Positions 1-8,985 of a stretch of DNA of 23,797 bases are shown here, one piece after another (position 1 is the first letter of the stretch; each line of letters begins with the position of its first letter). Below the pieces are notes generated by a model. That model did not search any database and was not told the DNA's origin. It saw only the letters and a list, made by a program, of their open reading frames with translations. The DNA is from Hemicentrotus pulcherrimus. Taxonomy: Eukaryota > Echinodermata > Echinoidea > Camarodonta > Strongylocentrotidae. The position numbers and the translations under genes are program-made. The stretch spans positions 188,297-212,093 of the forward strand of contig BEXV01000214.1 of assembly GCA_003118195.1 (NCBI GenBank). The letters run 5' to 3'.

Positions 1-19
1 GGGGGGGGGGGGGGGGGGG
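1..19. repeat. poly(G) homopolymer, 19 bp
   Basis: The window opens with 19 uninterrupted G residues, followed by TGGGCTGG. It is the longest of eight G or C homopolymers of at least nine bases here and may extend beyond the window edge. Such tracts are prone to length errors in sequencing and to slippage in vivo. No flanking gene explains it. Confidence 0.95.
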
Positions 20-1270
20 TGGGCTGGAAATGACAAAGACAGGATGGGGTGTAATGGATGGCAGAGCTGTGCAAAGAATCGGATTTTTGAGATAAATTTT
101 GAACAGAATAAAATCCACAGGTCCCTTTTTTCAAAAGTTAAATTGTTTTTACATCTTACCAGTACTGCATTACAAAAATTAAAACCCTGTTTTGGAAATG
201 TTATCTAAGCTGTTTGGTTTTCAAACACTTCTTCATCTACACATTATTGTTATATGGTTCCTGCAAATCACCACTTCATACTATTGTAAACTGAATATTA
301 GTTTACCTGCAATGTTATGAGCTTAACATAAAAATACTTACAAACTATTTTCAACTTAACAACTTTCTAAATAACACTTCTTCGAGAGAATGCACTGGCA
401 ATAATCTCACATACTATCGACCTTAGATGTGTGAGGTCCTGTTCATAATATCACTACAAAGTTTTCAAAGAAAGCTAAATTAGTAGTAGGCCTAAAGAAC
501 TTTATTTGACACCATTGCAAGTAGTGTTCTTGCGTCGGTCATCCCATCAGCGAATAGTCAGTCATCACGTTCATACCTCCACCTTGTATCTGCCAATGCA
601 CACGGCGATGAATTTCCCCTCTGTAATCTTGTCCGGTTTCGACTAAAATCAATTTTCCTACAATGTTTAATGGTTATTAAAGTGATTCGAATGAATATAT
701 TGAATATTGCTCCCTCGGTGCTAATAAACCTCCAATCAAAAGAAAGTCTGGCAATTCGTTGAAATTGATAGAATATTTCCTGCCCCGACTTGGTCATTAA
801 AGAATAGAGAAGAAAAGTGTTTGAGAAAAAGGGGGTTTATCAAATTAACGCTGACACAGCGTGGCATTTCGTCAGGTGCGATGCCGTAAATAGTAACCGA
901 GTTTGAAGGCCGGAGAGTTGAAGTGTGATTGACAAATATGATTTGAGGAAACAAATCTATGTATACTGCGAATCATAACTGGACGGAGTCATTAATGCAA
1001 TTTACCATGTCACGTACGAGTGCGACAGAGTTCATTGCACTTCGGCAGAGTGAAAGGGAGGGGTGTGCATGGTGAGAGTGGAAGAAAGTACAGGTCTAGG
1101 CCGGGGTAGCTTGTCAAATATGCAAATGTAAAGTACTGTTGTGGTCGTGTAGGACCCGGTGCTTTCTCAAGAAGAGGATATCTTTTTTTAAATATAACTT
1201 CATATCCCTTTATAATTTGTATACATCTAAGCCAGTTCTTCTCGCTCTCTCCTTTCTTGTGCTCCCCTCC
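20..1270. other. AT-rich non-coding DNA
   Basis: No convincing exon, RNA gene or mobile element is visible. All frames are cut by frequent stops, and the longest readings are low-quality runs with no domain signature. A TAGGCCT word at 487-493 and a slightly GC-richer patch around 845-935 are the only local departures. The segment leads directly into the TTC microsatellite. Confidence 0.7.
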
Positions 1271-1452
1271 TTTCCCTTTTCTTCTTCTTCTTCTTCTTCT
1301 TCTTCTTCTTCTTCTTCTTCTTCTTCTTCTTCTTCTCCTTCTTCTTCTGCTCCTTCTCATCCTCCTCCTTTATCACCATCATCATCATCATCATAATCTT
1401 CTTCCTCTTCTTCTACTTGTTCTCTTTTTCATCATCATCTTCTTCTTCTTCT
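1271..1452. repeat. compound (TTC)n/(ATC)n microsatellite
   Basis: A perfect TTC run of nearly 20 units (about 1278-1336) passes into interrupted TTC/TCC, then an (ATC)n block at 1376-1394, then interrupted TTC/ATC to about 1452. Translated, it gives long Ser, Leu, Arg or Lys runs, so the open frames across it are artefacts of the triplet period. The top strand is almost pure pyrimidine over its core. Such mirror-type polypurine-polypyrimidine DNA can form triplex structures. Confidence 0.95.
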
Positions 1453-2216
1453 CATTCTAATGTTCACATCATCTCTCTGTACCTGTTTTTCATTTCACCT
1501 TCTCACTATTCCTTTCTCACTGTTAATAACGAATATGTAACAGATTGATATGGATTTCGAATGTTGTGATGTCATTGAAGTAATTTGTGGACACATCTCA
1601 TTGCATGATAACAGAATATAGGAGTGATGATCTCCAAGTCCGCATACAAGTACGTTCTCTTACTTTGCAGTAATTTTAATAGTGAACCCCTTTAACTTTC
1701 GTGTCAAACTGAAATTAACAAAAGGGGGAGAAGAAACAGAAAACACTTTCGGCTTTAGCAGAGACCTTAAGTTGCCCTCTGTTATTTGATATCGCATATC
1801 ATATTCTCCCTAGCCCTCGGGCGATGATTTCGTCACATTTCCGATGCAATTTCTCGCCTAAAACTCGCGGGATTTTTCAACTCCCCTACACCCCTCCTGC
1901 ATCCGGTCTTACTCAACATTTCAGGTGCATGATTTTAATGCCCGATTATTATCAGTATCATTGGAAAGTATTCATGTTTTCATGAAATTTCATCTGTGAT
2001 ATATTTACTGACATAATTATCTAAAAATAAGATCAAATGGAAAATTAGTACCCGAAACATATCAAATGATATTAATTGTCTCAGCGCATGACACTTTTAC
2101 GTTCAATAAACACAGATTTTTGTTCCTTTTTACTAGCCATTATGATTGCAGATTACTATTTGCTTTCTAAAGTGAGGCCTGCTCGTAGTATTTACACTAA
2201 GGAAATTTTGTTTCGG
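1453..2216. other. non-coding DNA with a GC-richer patch at 1775-1935
   Basis: Most of this stretch is AT-rich without exon-like content. The 1775-1935 patch is richer in G+C and CpG and contains CRE-like GTCAC and CGATG words. It could be a small conserved element, but nothing ties it to a gene. Confidence 0.5.
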
Positions 2217-2299
2217 TCTTTTTCCTTTTTTTTCTTCTTCCGTCTTTTACTGTTTCTTTCTTTCTTTCTCACTTTTTTCCTTCTTTTTCTTTTCTTTCT
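2217..2299. repeat. polypyrimidine (T/C) tract
   Basis: About 80 bases consist almost entirely of T and C, including a CTTT-type run (TTTCTTTCTTTCTTTC). The Phe/Leu-rich frames here are composition artefacts. A splice-acceptor reading is unlikely, because the tract is not followed by a clear AG and an open exon. Confidence 0.85.
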
Positions 2300-2639
2300 A
2301 CCCACCCCCTTTCACATTTACTTGTATTCGTTTGTGCCTGGAGTGTCTCTTTATCACTGCTTATGGTGTCCCCATTAAAAAGCCTTGTGTTTCTAGGGAA
2401 CTTCGCCTCCATCAGTTGCAAGAATTGATTTGTATACACATTCAATTTTTGACAAAATAAAATAAGGCTTATCGTTTTTTTTTAAATAATTAATATGGAT
2501 CGTCAATTATTATCATAAATGTCAGTCTAGAAGCCTGTTTATTTCTAGCAGTGATTTGGTATCAGCTTTCATTGAGAAAGATCCACAAAATAAATCTCTT
2601 CTCCTTTTACCAATCCATAATTTATCACTTTCCTCTGTT
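2300..2639. other. AT-rich spacer, nothing recognised
   Basis: Between the pyrimidine tract and the next island there are AT-rich words, including an A/T run near 2475-2490. I see no repeat family, exon or RNA gene. Confidence 0.6.
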
Positions 2640-2815
2640 TTTCATTATGCATATCATACGACCATTATACGACATCCGCCGTTCCTCAGCCGAGATCTCC
2701 GGCGTGAGCTCGCTTCGTCTTCCCGCACAATCGTCAAAGCAGCTCTAATTGAGCGAAGTTCCACCGCCGAAAGACGGCAGGAAGTTTCGAACCTCCTCTT
2801 CTCTGCTCGTGCATT
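2640..2815. other. GC-richer island, candidate conserved element
   Basis: G+C and CpG rise sharply here (CCGCCG, GAGATCTCCGG, CCGCCGAAAGACGGC) relative to AT-rich flanks. Frames are open for roughly 60-110 codons, but none shows a recognisable motif, and the plus-strand readings run on into AT-rich DNA. It could be a short exon of an unknown gene or a cis-regulatory module. A tRNA was considered because of GGTTCGAAACT on the minus strand and dismissed. Confidence 0.35.
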
Positions 2816-2848
2816 ATATCATGTTTATGCTTTCCTTGTCTGTCTTTC

Positions 2849-2868
2849 ATGTTTTTTTAAAAAAACAT
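2849..2868. repeat. perfect 20-bp palindrome (ATG T7 A7 CAT)
   Basis: The sequence reads ATG, seven T, seven A, CAT and is identical on both strands with no spacer. It is an inverted repeat with 10-bp arms. Long T-A junction tracts are flexible and nucleosome-disfavouring. Chance formation in AT-rich DNA is possible. Confidence 0.9.
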
Positions 2869-3287
2869 CTCAAGCGAATGCAACAACGCTGTTTTGTATT
2901 TATGCATGCATGTGAAGATCGAATTTACCAAAATGTGAAAAGAGATAGATGGAGGATGAGAGCTGTGGCGAAGATTGCTGAAGATGCCAAGCTGGATAGA
3001 GCAACATTAAATTAGTTATAGAGGTACAGACCAAAATGGAAATATAGATGCATAGACCGTAGTCGAATAAATATACTGGTAATGCATTTATGAATCAAGC
3101 TATGTAGGCCTAAATAAAGTATAGGTTGATTTAAAAAAAAATTGATTTGGCTTGATGTTTATTTATTCCATATTACATCGACATAAAAACATTTACAATC
3201 TTATAACTTTGAATAATGACATGGTATACGGGTCATCTTGTGACGTCCGCTGGAAGAGATACAGAAGATGGGGAAATAAATGTCTCC
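2869..3287. other. AT-rich spacer
   Basis: No supported gene. A plus-strand frame ending at 3015 translates to a Lys/Arg-rich segment (...IYQNVKRDRWRMRAVAKI...) without a family signature or flanking splice signals. A TAGGCCTAAATA word near 3105 recalls short words frequent in marine deuterostome DNA. AATAAA-like words on both strands fit base composition. Confidence 0.55.
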
Positions 3288-3288
3288 T

Positions 3289-3322
<34 letters not shown>

Positions 3323-3374
3323 GGGGAGAAAGAGAGAGGGGGGGGGGTAAGGAATAAACAGCAGGGGGGGGGGG
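3288..3374. repeat. (GA)n microsatellite with two poly(G) tracts
   Basis: A GA run starts at 3289, is interrupted by AGCGAG and GGGGAG, and passes into a 10-base G tract (3338-3347). After a short spacer comes an 11-base G tract (3364-3374). The Ser/Leu- and Arg/Glu-rich frames across it are repeat translations. Confidence 0.92.
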
Positions 3375-3535
3375 CAAACATGGTAACAAAAAAAAATATG
3401 AGATGGGGGAGTACTATGTCGGGACGGGAATAGACAAGCGACACACAACAGACAAATCCTTCCAAAACATAAATTTGATTGATGGGGAGGAAACGAGATG
3501 AGAAAGGAACAGAAGGCGCTCTCATCTGCGACAAA

Positions 3536-3802
3536 TTAATCTTCATGTTCATGATCATGTTGGAGATGTTCTGTGGTTAATTTCTTGATGACGTCATACA
3601 GGTGGAACAATTCAACATCCGATTCGTCATCGTGCCGGGAATGATAATGTTGTCCTAGGGGAGGACAAAAGTCCTGCAGATCATCTGTCGATAAACGGAA
3701 TGGAAAGATACTAGAATTCATTTTGTTGTGACCTAATGTGAATGTATATGACTGATGGTTGGAAATGAATACTAATATGACTAACAAAAACGAATACTTC
3801 AA
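3536..3802 (-). CDS. candidate secreted or exonic ORF, acidic His-rich C-terminus (unconfirmed)
   Basis: This minus-strand frame of 88 codons ends in TAA. Its beginning reads (L)KYSFLLVILVFISNHQS, which resembles a signal peptide. A mixed polar middle with one Cys-Pro-Pro follows, then a helix-like ELFHLYDVIKKLTTEHL and an acidic/His-rich tail HDHEHED. The first codon is TTG directly after an in-frame TGA, so there is no ATG at the hydrophobic start; the first ATG is at about residue 28. If real, it would be a downstream exon, with possible AG acceptors at GATTGAAG or CACATTAG upstream of that ATG. Composition is GC-richer than the flanks, which favours coding. I recognise no family. The repetitive CATGAT/CATGAA end and the missing start are arguments against it. 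Confidence 0.22.
   Translation of the reverse strand: MKYSFLLVILVFISNHQSYTFTLGHNKMNSSIFPFRLSTDDLQDFCPPLGQHYHSRHDDESDVELFHLYDVIKKLTTEHLQHDHEHED
3588..3597. promoter_or_regulatory. palindromic CRE/ATF motif ATGACGTCAT
   Basis: This is a full 8-bp cyclic-AMP response element (TGACGTCA) within a 10-bp palindrome, the consensus bound by CREB/ATF bZIP dimers. It lies inside the candidate minus-strand ORF, where it would encode part of YDVI. Function is inferred from the motif alone; a second perfect copy lies about 1 kb downstream. Confidence 0.35.
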
Positions 3803-4138
3803 TCAAAATGTCTTATAAAGAATCCAATAATTGATAAGAACATTTTTGTTCTTCTTCATCTTCTAAGTACATATCATTCCTACTTTGCTGGAGGCGAGCA
3901 ATTTTGTTTCGTCTAGTTTTAAAACCACATAATCTATCTGGCTATTAATCTCTCATGTCAAACCATATTCTTAAGGCTCTATAAAATAATCAGCGTATTA
4001 TAATTCCATGGGTTATCGTGTTATCTTGTCAATGAATATTTCTTGTCATGCTTCAAAAGTCCAAATGAAATGAAATCATATCAAATCAAAGGATGTGATA
4101 GAGACAGTTATCATTATCATAAAAATCTAATTTTGCAA
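3803..4138. other. AT-rich spacer, nothing recognised
   Basis: No open frame of note, no repeat family and no RNA-like structure seen. A TTTATAAGA word at about 3811-3820 resembles a TATA box on either strand, but with no gene start attached it is not called. Confidence 0.6.
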
Positions 4139-4206
4139 TATCATTCATTCATCCATTGGTTCGTTAGTTTATTCATTTTATCCATCCATTTATTTATTAT
4201 TTATTC
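4139..4206. repeat. degenerate tetranucleotide repeat (ATTC/ATCC/ATTT)
   Basis: Successive CATTCATTCATCCATT, TTATCCATCCATTTATTTATT and similar words form an eroded tetranucleotide array of about 65 bp. No coding potential. Confidence 0.75.
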
Positions 4207-4302
4207 GTGACTCTGTATTTCACTGACTTCAGTTTGCACCTGAGGCTCTTGCATTTAAAAAAAAAAATGTCCATATCCTTGATCTACCCTCTTATTTAAT
4301 TG

Positions 4303-4338
<36 letters not shown>

Positions 4339-4474
4339 TTCGCTCTCTCTCTCTCTCATTCTCTCTCTCTCTCATTTTCTCTCTGTGTGTCTGTTTCTCA
4401 CTCTCTTCCATCCCCGCTCTATATTCCCCTCTCCCCATCCTCCTCCTCCTAATTACCCCCCTCTCTCTCTCTCA
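4303..4474. repeat. (CT)n microsatellite, long and interrupted
   Basis: A perfect TC run (about 4305-4337) is followed by further CT blocks separated by TTTCG, ATT and ATTTT, then GTGTGT, then CCTCCTCCT and a last CT block near 4460-4473. On the opposite strand it matches the GA repeats elsewhere in the window. Confidence 0.93.
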
Positions 4475-4902
4475 TTTTTTCAATATTTTCTCGATACTGA
4501 AGACATTTTCTGACTCATTAAAACATGGCAGAGCAATTCATAAAACTCCACGTGCAGGGGAAGGATAAAGACAATCGATGACGTCAGTTTCTAAAATCTC
4601 CGCATCTCTCTAACATGTCAATAATAATTACTGATATGATTAAGAACAATGGATTTAAGTCTATTTTAACTTCAGTTCATTGCAGAGCAATTCCCTGATT
4701 TGTTTTATTTATCAAAGCGAATCGTGTTTAAAAATGAAGTTCACCTTATATTTTTCAATTATGATTACATTGTCTACGTATAATGCATATAATGACCAAA
4801 AAACTTTTTGGAATGCTTTGGTAGATACTGTACCGTTGCAGCTCCAATAAAGCGAAAAGTATCCCTCTACAACATGTACAAGTAGCAAGCAGCCTTGTCA
4901 TT
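4475..4902. other. AT-rich DNA with an E-box and a CRE
   Basis: No exon is visible. A CACGTG E-box near 4550 and a perfect TGACGTCA at 4579-4586 lie within about 30 bp of each other. Together with an ATCGAT they make a small motif cluster. The remainder is AT-rich spacer. Confidence 0.45.
4579..4586. promoter_or_regulatory. CRE/ATF motif TGACGTCA
   Basis: A perfect palindromic cyclic-AMP response element next to ATCGAT and roughly 30 bp from CACGTG. The pairing of bZIP and bHLH consensus sites is suggestive, but chance occurrence cannot be excluded in about 24 kb. Confidence 0.3.
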
Positions 4903-5160
4903 CTCCCGACACTTCTTCCTCCCCATTCCATGCAGGCTGTCACCTCCTCCTTCTCCTCTTCATCTCCTCCTCCACTCCATCACCTCAAACTTTCCCCTCT
5001 CTCGACTCCTTTTCTGCTCTCACCTCGCATTCGCTTGAGTGGTGAGACCAGTTAGGCCCAGCGATCCTCACTAGATAACTCGCATCAGTTGCCGCCGTCT
5101 CCGTCCGGCTGGGGCTTGGCCATCCGGCCGTTAGGTGAGATGGAGGTGAAAGTATAGCAT
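4903..5160. other. CT-rich tract and GC-richer island
   Basis: A C/T-rich stretch (about 4941-4990, CCTCC words) leads into a GC- and CpG-rich patch at about 5025-5140 (GTTGCCGCCGTCTCCGTCCGG, GGCCATCCGGCCG). Minus-strand frames of 60-80 codons cross it but have no recognisable domain and continue into AT-rich DNA. It is best described as a candidate conserved non-coding element. Confidence 0.35.
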
Positions 5161-5640
5161 GGTTGCCAAGATTTCGATTTAAAAGTCTGAAATAATGTAT
5201 TTTTGTCGCAAGAATATAAACTACCACAAAGCTCTCTTTACAGAAAACTAATAGTTATACTGGGTAGATAATTGTGAAACCGAACATTACTTTCACGGTC
5301 CAAAACCCAATAATCAAGACAGTGACAATGGTTATAACGTGACGAATGATTAGCATAATTTTTACACACAATGTTTAAGCCTTCCAATATAATAAGAAGA
5401 GCAAAATTTTGATGGGTATACATGTAAAATAAACAAAACAAAAAGGAATCATAGGTAAGACACGTTTTTAAAATCTGAATCGTGAATATGCAAAATACGT
5501 AAAATCAGAGAAGTGCAATTTTGTAAATCCTTGACTTACAATGTATTAGTTTATACTCTATTTCTCGGCAATACGAACTTATGACCGTCTTGATGCTTTA
5601 TAGGATGACAGGCAGAGGAAGGGAGCAGAGCAGAGAGAAA
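5161..5640. other. AT-rich spacer, nothing recognised
   Basis: No exon, RNA or recognised repeat found on either strand. Short frames are rich in Asn, Tyr, Ile and Phe, as expected from AT-rich DNA. Confidence 0.65.
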
Positions 5641-5704
5641 GGTAGATAGATAGTAAGATAGATACAGACATGAAGAGAGAGAGAGAGAGAGAGGGGNGGG
5701 GGGG
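5641..5704. repeat. GATA/GA microsatellite ending in poly(G), with an N
   Basis: GATAGATAG-type repeats pass into a GA run and then a G tract of about 12 positions interrupted by an undetermined base at 5697. The N shows the homopolymer was not resolved in the source assembly. Confidence 0.9.
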
Positions 5705-6129
5705 TAGTAGACAACGAAATGTGAGCGTTGGGCAAAATGTTGCGTTATAACAATGAAGATGAACTATACTAAACCGCTTCTTCAGTTCTTTAGTTCAACA
5801 TCATTATCATCATGAAAACAAACTCGTTTCTGCCTATGAATAGTCTGACAATCATATTAAATTGATAGCGATTATGACAGTAATGATTATTGATCGGTGC
5901 TTAATCATAATATGCTACACTTAAATGTTTATTAATTAAACGGGAGAATAAATAACCATGCTGATGAAAATCTTGGGGAGAGGGCGAAAAAGATAATAGA
6001 TATTGATGATAGAAAATAAAACAGAAAAGAAAAAGGAAAAATAGAAAGGCATATAAATTAAAATGCTCTTCATCTCTGGCGAGAAAACTGGGCGTCGATG
6101 CGGTAAATGACAATCTATTATCATGCTTA
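5705..6129. other. AT-rich spacer
   Basis: Purine-rich words on the plus strand (AAAACAGAAAAGAAAAAGG near 6020) give Phe/Leu/Ser-rich minus-strand frames that are not convincing proteins. No recognised element. Confidence 0.6.
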
Positions 6130-6240
6130 TTCCGCTGCATGCTGCGATGGATTCTAAGCCCTTGTTTTGGGCCTAATGTCTGCCCAGATTCTTTGCTCCG
6201 CTGGACGAAATCATTCCCACCTTGGAACGTGATGATCTAG
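6130..6240. other. small GC-richer patch with an imperfect hairpin
   Basis: About 110 bp of more balanced composition contains TAAGCCC and GGGCCTA, inverted arms of 7 bp with one mismatch around a TTGTTTT loop near 6156-6176. It is flanked by strongly AT-rich DNA. It could be a conserved element or a fragment of an old repeat. Confidence 0.3.
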
Positions 6241-7180
6241 AAAACATCAAATAGATTTTCACCTTGCAAAGCATATATTAAAGGCATTATCACATGTCAT
6301 ATTCATTTTCTACTTTTGATTTGATTTTATATCGAGAAAACTATATATTTTTATTCTATACAGACAAAATAACTGTCATAACATGCTCTGTAAAAAAAGT
6401 TTTAATCAATTGGTTGATTGAAACATTTTATTAACCAAAAAAACATTTTGCAATCAAGCGAAGGAATCGACATAGATTAAAGTGTGTTTAAAAAGAAATG
6501 TACATATTGACAAAGAAAGGGATAAAAACAAAAAAATATACTTTAAAGAAAAGGATAGATGACGAAAAGATTAATGTTGAATATGATTATAATGATAGCG
6601 GCTTTGGTATTTAAGCGTGTTTTTTTTTAAATCATAAACTCGCACTTATGGCTTTCGACAAATAAATTTGAGGTTTCTTGTTAAATTCTTCGATTGTGAC
6701 TTCTATTCAACAGATTCTTCGTATTCGCATTGTGGTGATTTCGGCCACAATATTGTTATGTCTACCGTAAAGACTTTTGATGGGGGATCTTTGTAGGTAA
6801 ATAAAACGAATTCATTTGAGCTCTTTCGTCTTTGATGTTATTCAAAATTGTTGTTGTTACTGTATCAAAATAAATTCACAATTCATTTATATTTTCATAT
6901 AAGGAAGGACGATAATGAAAATGTGGAAAGCCAGTATAGAACAACAAAAATGATTTAAGAATATACTTTTTAAAGATGTAAACATTGTATTTTCGTTGCT
7001 TTTCAATGTAGTCCTATATTAGATAGTTCTGAAAATGGATAACGCTAATTATTTGAACTGCCAAGGTACTATGGAGAATTGGAAATAGACCACACAAATA
7101 TTTTATCAACAAGGAGACTCGATTGGAATAAAAGAGGTAAGTAGTTTGAAATGTGATAAACTTTATTTGACATCCTCAAC
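6241..7180. other. AT-rich spacer, nothing recognised
   Basis: Nearly 1 kb is dominated by A and T with short poly-A and poly-T runs and no open frame above about 60 codons. I see no repeat, exon, RNA or terminal inverted repeats. Confidence 0.7.
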
Positions 7181-7620
7181 ATTTTCACTGATTAAGGCAG
7201 CCACAATGACAATTGAAAGCTTAGGGAAGGGGCTCACACGACCTCTAACACTTTCCCTTATGAAAAATTAATGCGATCAGGGTCCTAATTCGCTATAATT
7301 ATGTCCTCTTTTTCTCTCTTGCGTCTCCATGTTCATAACTCCCCAGGGTCACCATGGTATTACAATTATGACGAAACGGATGTGAGCGCAGTAATTGGAA
7401 CAAGCGAACTCTTCCGCACCACAGCTTTTATTGCGTATGGGACTACGAGGCGGATAATTGTCAGTTCATTAACGCAAGCGGTTGATAACATCTGCCCAAG
7501 TTGAAGGGAAGTAATTGTTTTAAATAAATTAGTCGGAATTGTGACCGGGTTGTGTCTGGGTGAGCAGCGGTCACGGGGTGACGAGGCGGTGATCCGACAC
7601 CATTTTACCCCGGCCACAAT
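7181..7620. promoter_or_regulatory. candidate cis-regulatory module, homeodomain-site cluster
   Basis: This GC-balanced island sits between AT-rich flanks. It is dense in homeodomain-type words: CAATTG at 7210, ATTAATG at 7267, CTAATT at 7285, ATAATTAT at 7295, CAATTATG at 7363, GTAATTGG at 7391, ATAATTG at 7454, CATTAAC at 7468 and GTAATTG at 7511. It also has TTGATAAC (GATA-like, 7482-7489) and two CCACAATG words (Sox-like) at its two ends. Frames of 67-83 codons on both strands have no recognisable domain. Clustering of such sites in a compositionally distinct island is what is seen in developmental enhancers, but the assignment is inference. Confidence 0.3.
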
Positions 7621-7659
7621 GTTGCTTTGGGCTTTATTTCAACAAACTAGGTATATCAG

Positions 7660-7721
7660 GGTTAGTAATTGGGTTTTGAATTAGGTTTAGAGTTAGAGTA
7701 AGGGTTAAGGTTAAGGTTAGG
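7660..7721 (+). repeat. degenerate GTTAGG-type minisatellite
   Basis: Repeated GGTTAGTAATTGG, TTAGGTTTAGAGTTAGAG and GGGTTAAGGTTAAGGTTAGG words form an eroded telomere-like hexamer tract. Related tracts occur at 14168-14252 and 15786-15812. In marine invertebrates such words commonly lie inside dispersed repeats, so this is probably part of an old element and not an internal telomere. Confidence 0.6.
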
Positions 7722-8749
7722 TATTGTGAAGGATCTAGGGTGGCATTGGAAATTCGGTAAACGTAAGGAAATTAACACAGATCACTCACAGAAGCAAGTC
7801 GTAAAACTGAAGAAGTAGAGCCTAGTCGTTTTGGATTTGAGCATGATGGGTGTCTACTGAGCGAGCGAGAATGAGAGCGATGATGAGGACTCGTAGTCAT
7901 CGAAACGTAATCTTTGAAAATTATTTTGATTTGAAATTTGATTTTTGACAATTTTATTTTGGTTTTAATGAATGGTTGCTACTGTTTTCCACTATCAAAT
8001 TGAAGTTTCTCTCTTTTTTTGCAATATTGAAATATAATTTACATGATGACGAATAATTGGAGGACTTTGTTGACCAAAAGAATAATGTGCCAATTTAAAG
8101 ACTTGGTTCTATCTACTGTGTAAACATTGTAAAGTGAAATTTTAATCACACCTCTTAAAAGCACAATGGTGCCGTATACTGAATAAAGCTATCAAGTCCT
8201 TTTAAACCAAAGAAATATGTTTGTGATATTTTTCAAATGAATTAAGCTCCTGTACATTGGTGACGAAGATAACAGTTGTTGAGATCGATGTGATAGACCC
8301 AATAAGAAAAAGAAAATTGATACATACAAAAAAGATCAGAAAAAAGAAAATAAGAGTAGAGAGTGTAGTAACATATAGATACGAGATGGTCGGCAACCAT
8401 CCCCGATTATTTTCTTTTTGACTTCCCGAATTATTATTTTGTGGACGTCTCATAGAAAATGCTAATATAATCAAGGCTTGAACTTAAAAAAACTGACACA
8501 TAATTATATTCAAATAATAATTATGAGACTTTGAATTAAATGAATTTCGATCCTTGATAAATGAAATGTTGCCTTTAGCGTTCAAGTTTTTGCAATGAAA
8601 TATCAAATTAGATAGCAACGTTAGTCCTTATGGATCTAGAGATTCTGAAGATATTACTACTTCATCAACCCAATCTCCTAAACTTCATGATCGCTTCCAA
8701 CATAAATCCAGACACCATTTTCTCCAATCAAATCACGAAAACCTGATCG
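7722..8749. other. AT-rich spacer around a hammerhead-like motif
   Basis: Apart from the motif at 7879-7907, no exon, repeat family or RNA is recognised. A purine-rich stretch at 8300-8360 gives a hydrophobic minus-strand frame that looks compositional. Confidence 0.55.
7879..7907 (+). ncRNA. hammerhead-ribozyme-like relic (Penelope-like element type)
   Basis: TGATGAG is followed by a short hairpin (GACT, loop CGT, AGTC), then AT and CGAAACG. This is the order of the hammerhead core: CUGAUGA, stem II, GAAA. Compact hammerheads are known in Penelope-like retroelement ends, which often contain TGATGAG...CGAAACG. Here the invariant C before UGAUGA is A, stem II carries an unpaired AT, and no stem III with a GUH cleavage site is evident. 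If related, it is a decayed copy. No reverse transcriptase or GIY-YIG remnant is visible nearby. Confidence 0.28.
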
Positions 8750-8985
8750 CAAAGTCCTCTCAATCCACAAAATGAAAACCAGAGCGAATCGAAATCCAGC
8801 CTCGAAACCCAATTTCGTCCACGACGGCGCGCTTTATCGGGAGACACTTGACGAGAAACGTCGGAGAATCGCTGGGACAGTGATCGGAGTGGCGGGGCAT
8901 ACCACTCGCATCAAGCTTATCCCCATATAACATCGGGCTAAGGACTCTGCTCCTTGCCGACATTCTCTCGGATTATTTTATCCCT
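8750..8985. other. GC-rich island, candidate conserved element
   Basis: CpG-rich sequence (GACGGCGCGC, GAAACGTCGG, GTGGCGGGGC) stands out against AT-rich flanks and ends with an Otx-type GGATTA at 8970-8975. A minus-strand frame of 67 codons spans it but shows no domain and no splice context that I trust. An imperfect hairpin lies at 8934-8959. It could be an unrecognised exon or a regulatory module. Confidence 0.35.
8934..8959 (+). repeat. imperfect hairpin, 9 bp with two bulges
   Basis: CGGGCTAAGGA pairs with TCCTTGCCG around a CTCTGC loop, giving nine Watson-Crick pairs with single-base bulges. No terminator-type context applies in this genome. It may be a chance structure in a GC-rich island. 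Confidence 0.4.

Noticed and set aside
1010..1460. Long Arg-, Ser- and Leu-rich open frames on both strands
   Set aside because: They are translations of the TTC/ATC microsatellite, and all frames of such a triplet repeat lack stops.
2700..2800. B-box-like GGTTCGAAACT on the minus strand
   Set aside because: There is no A box at the right distance and no tRNA fold.
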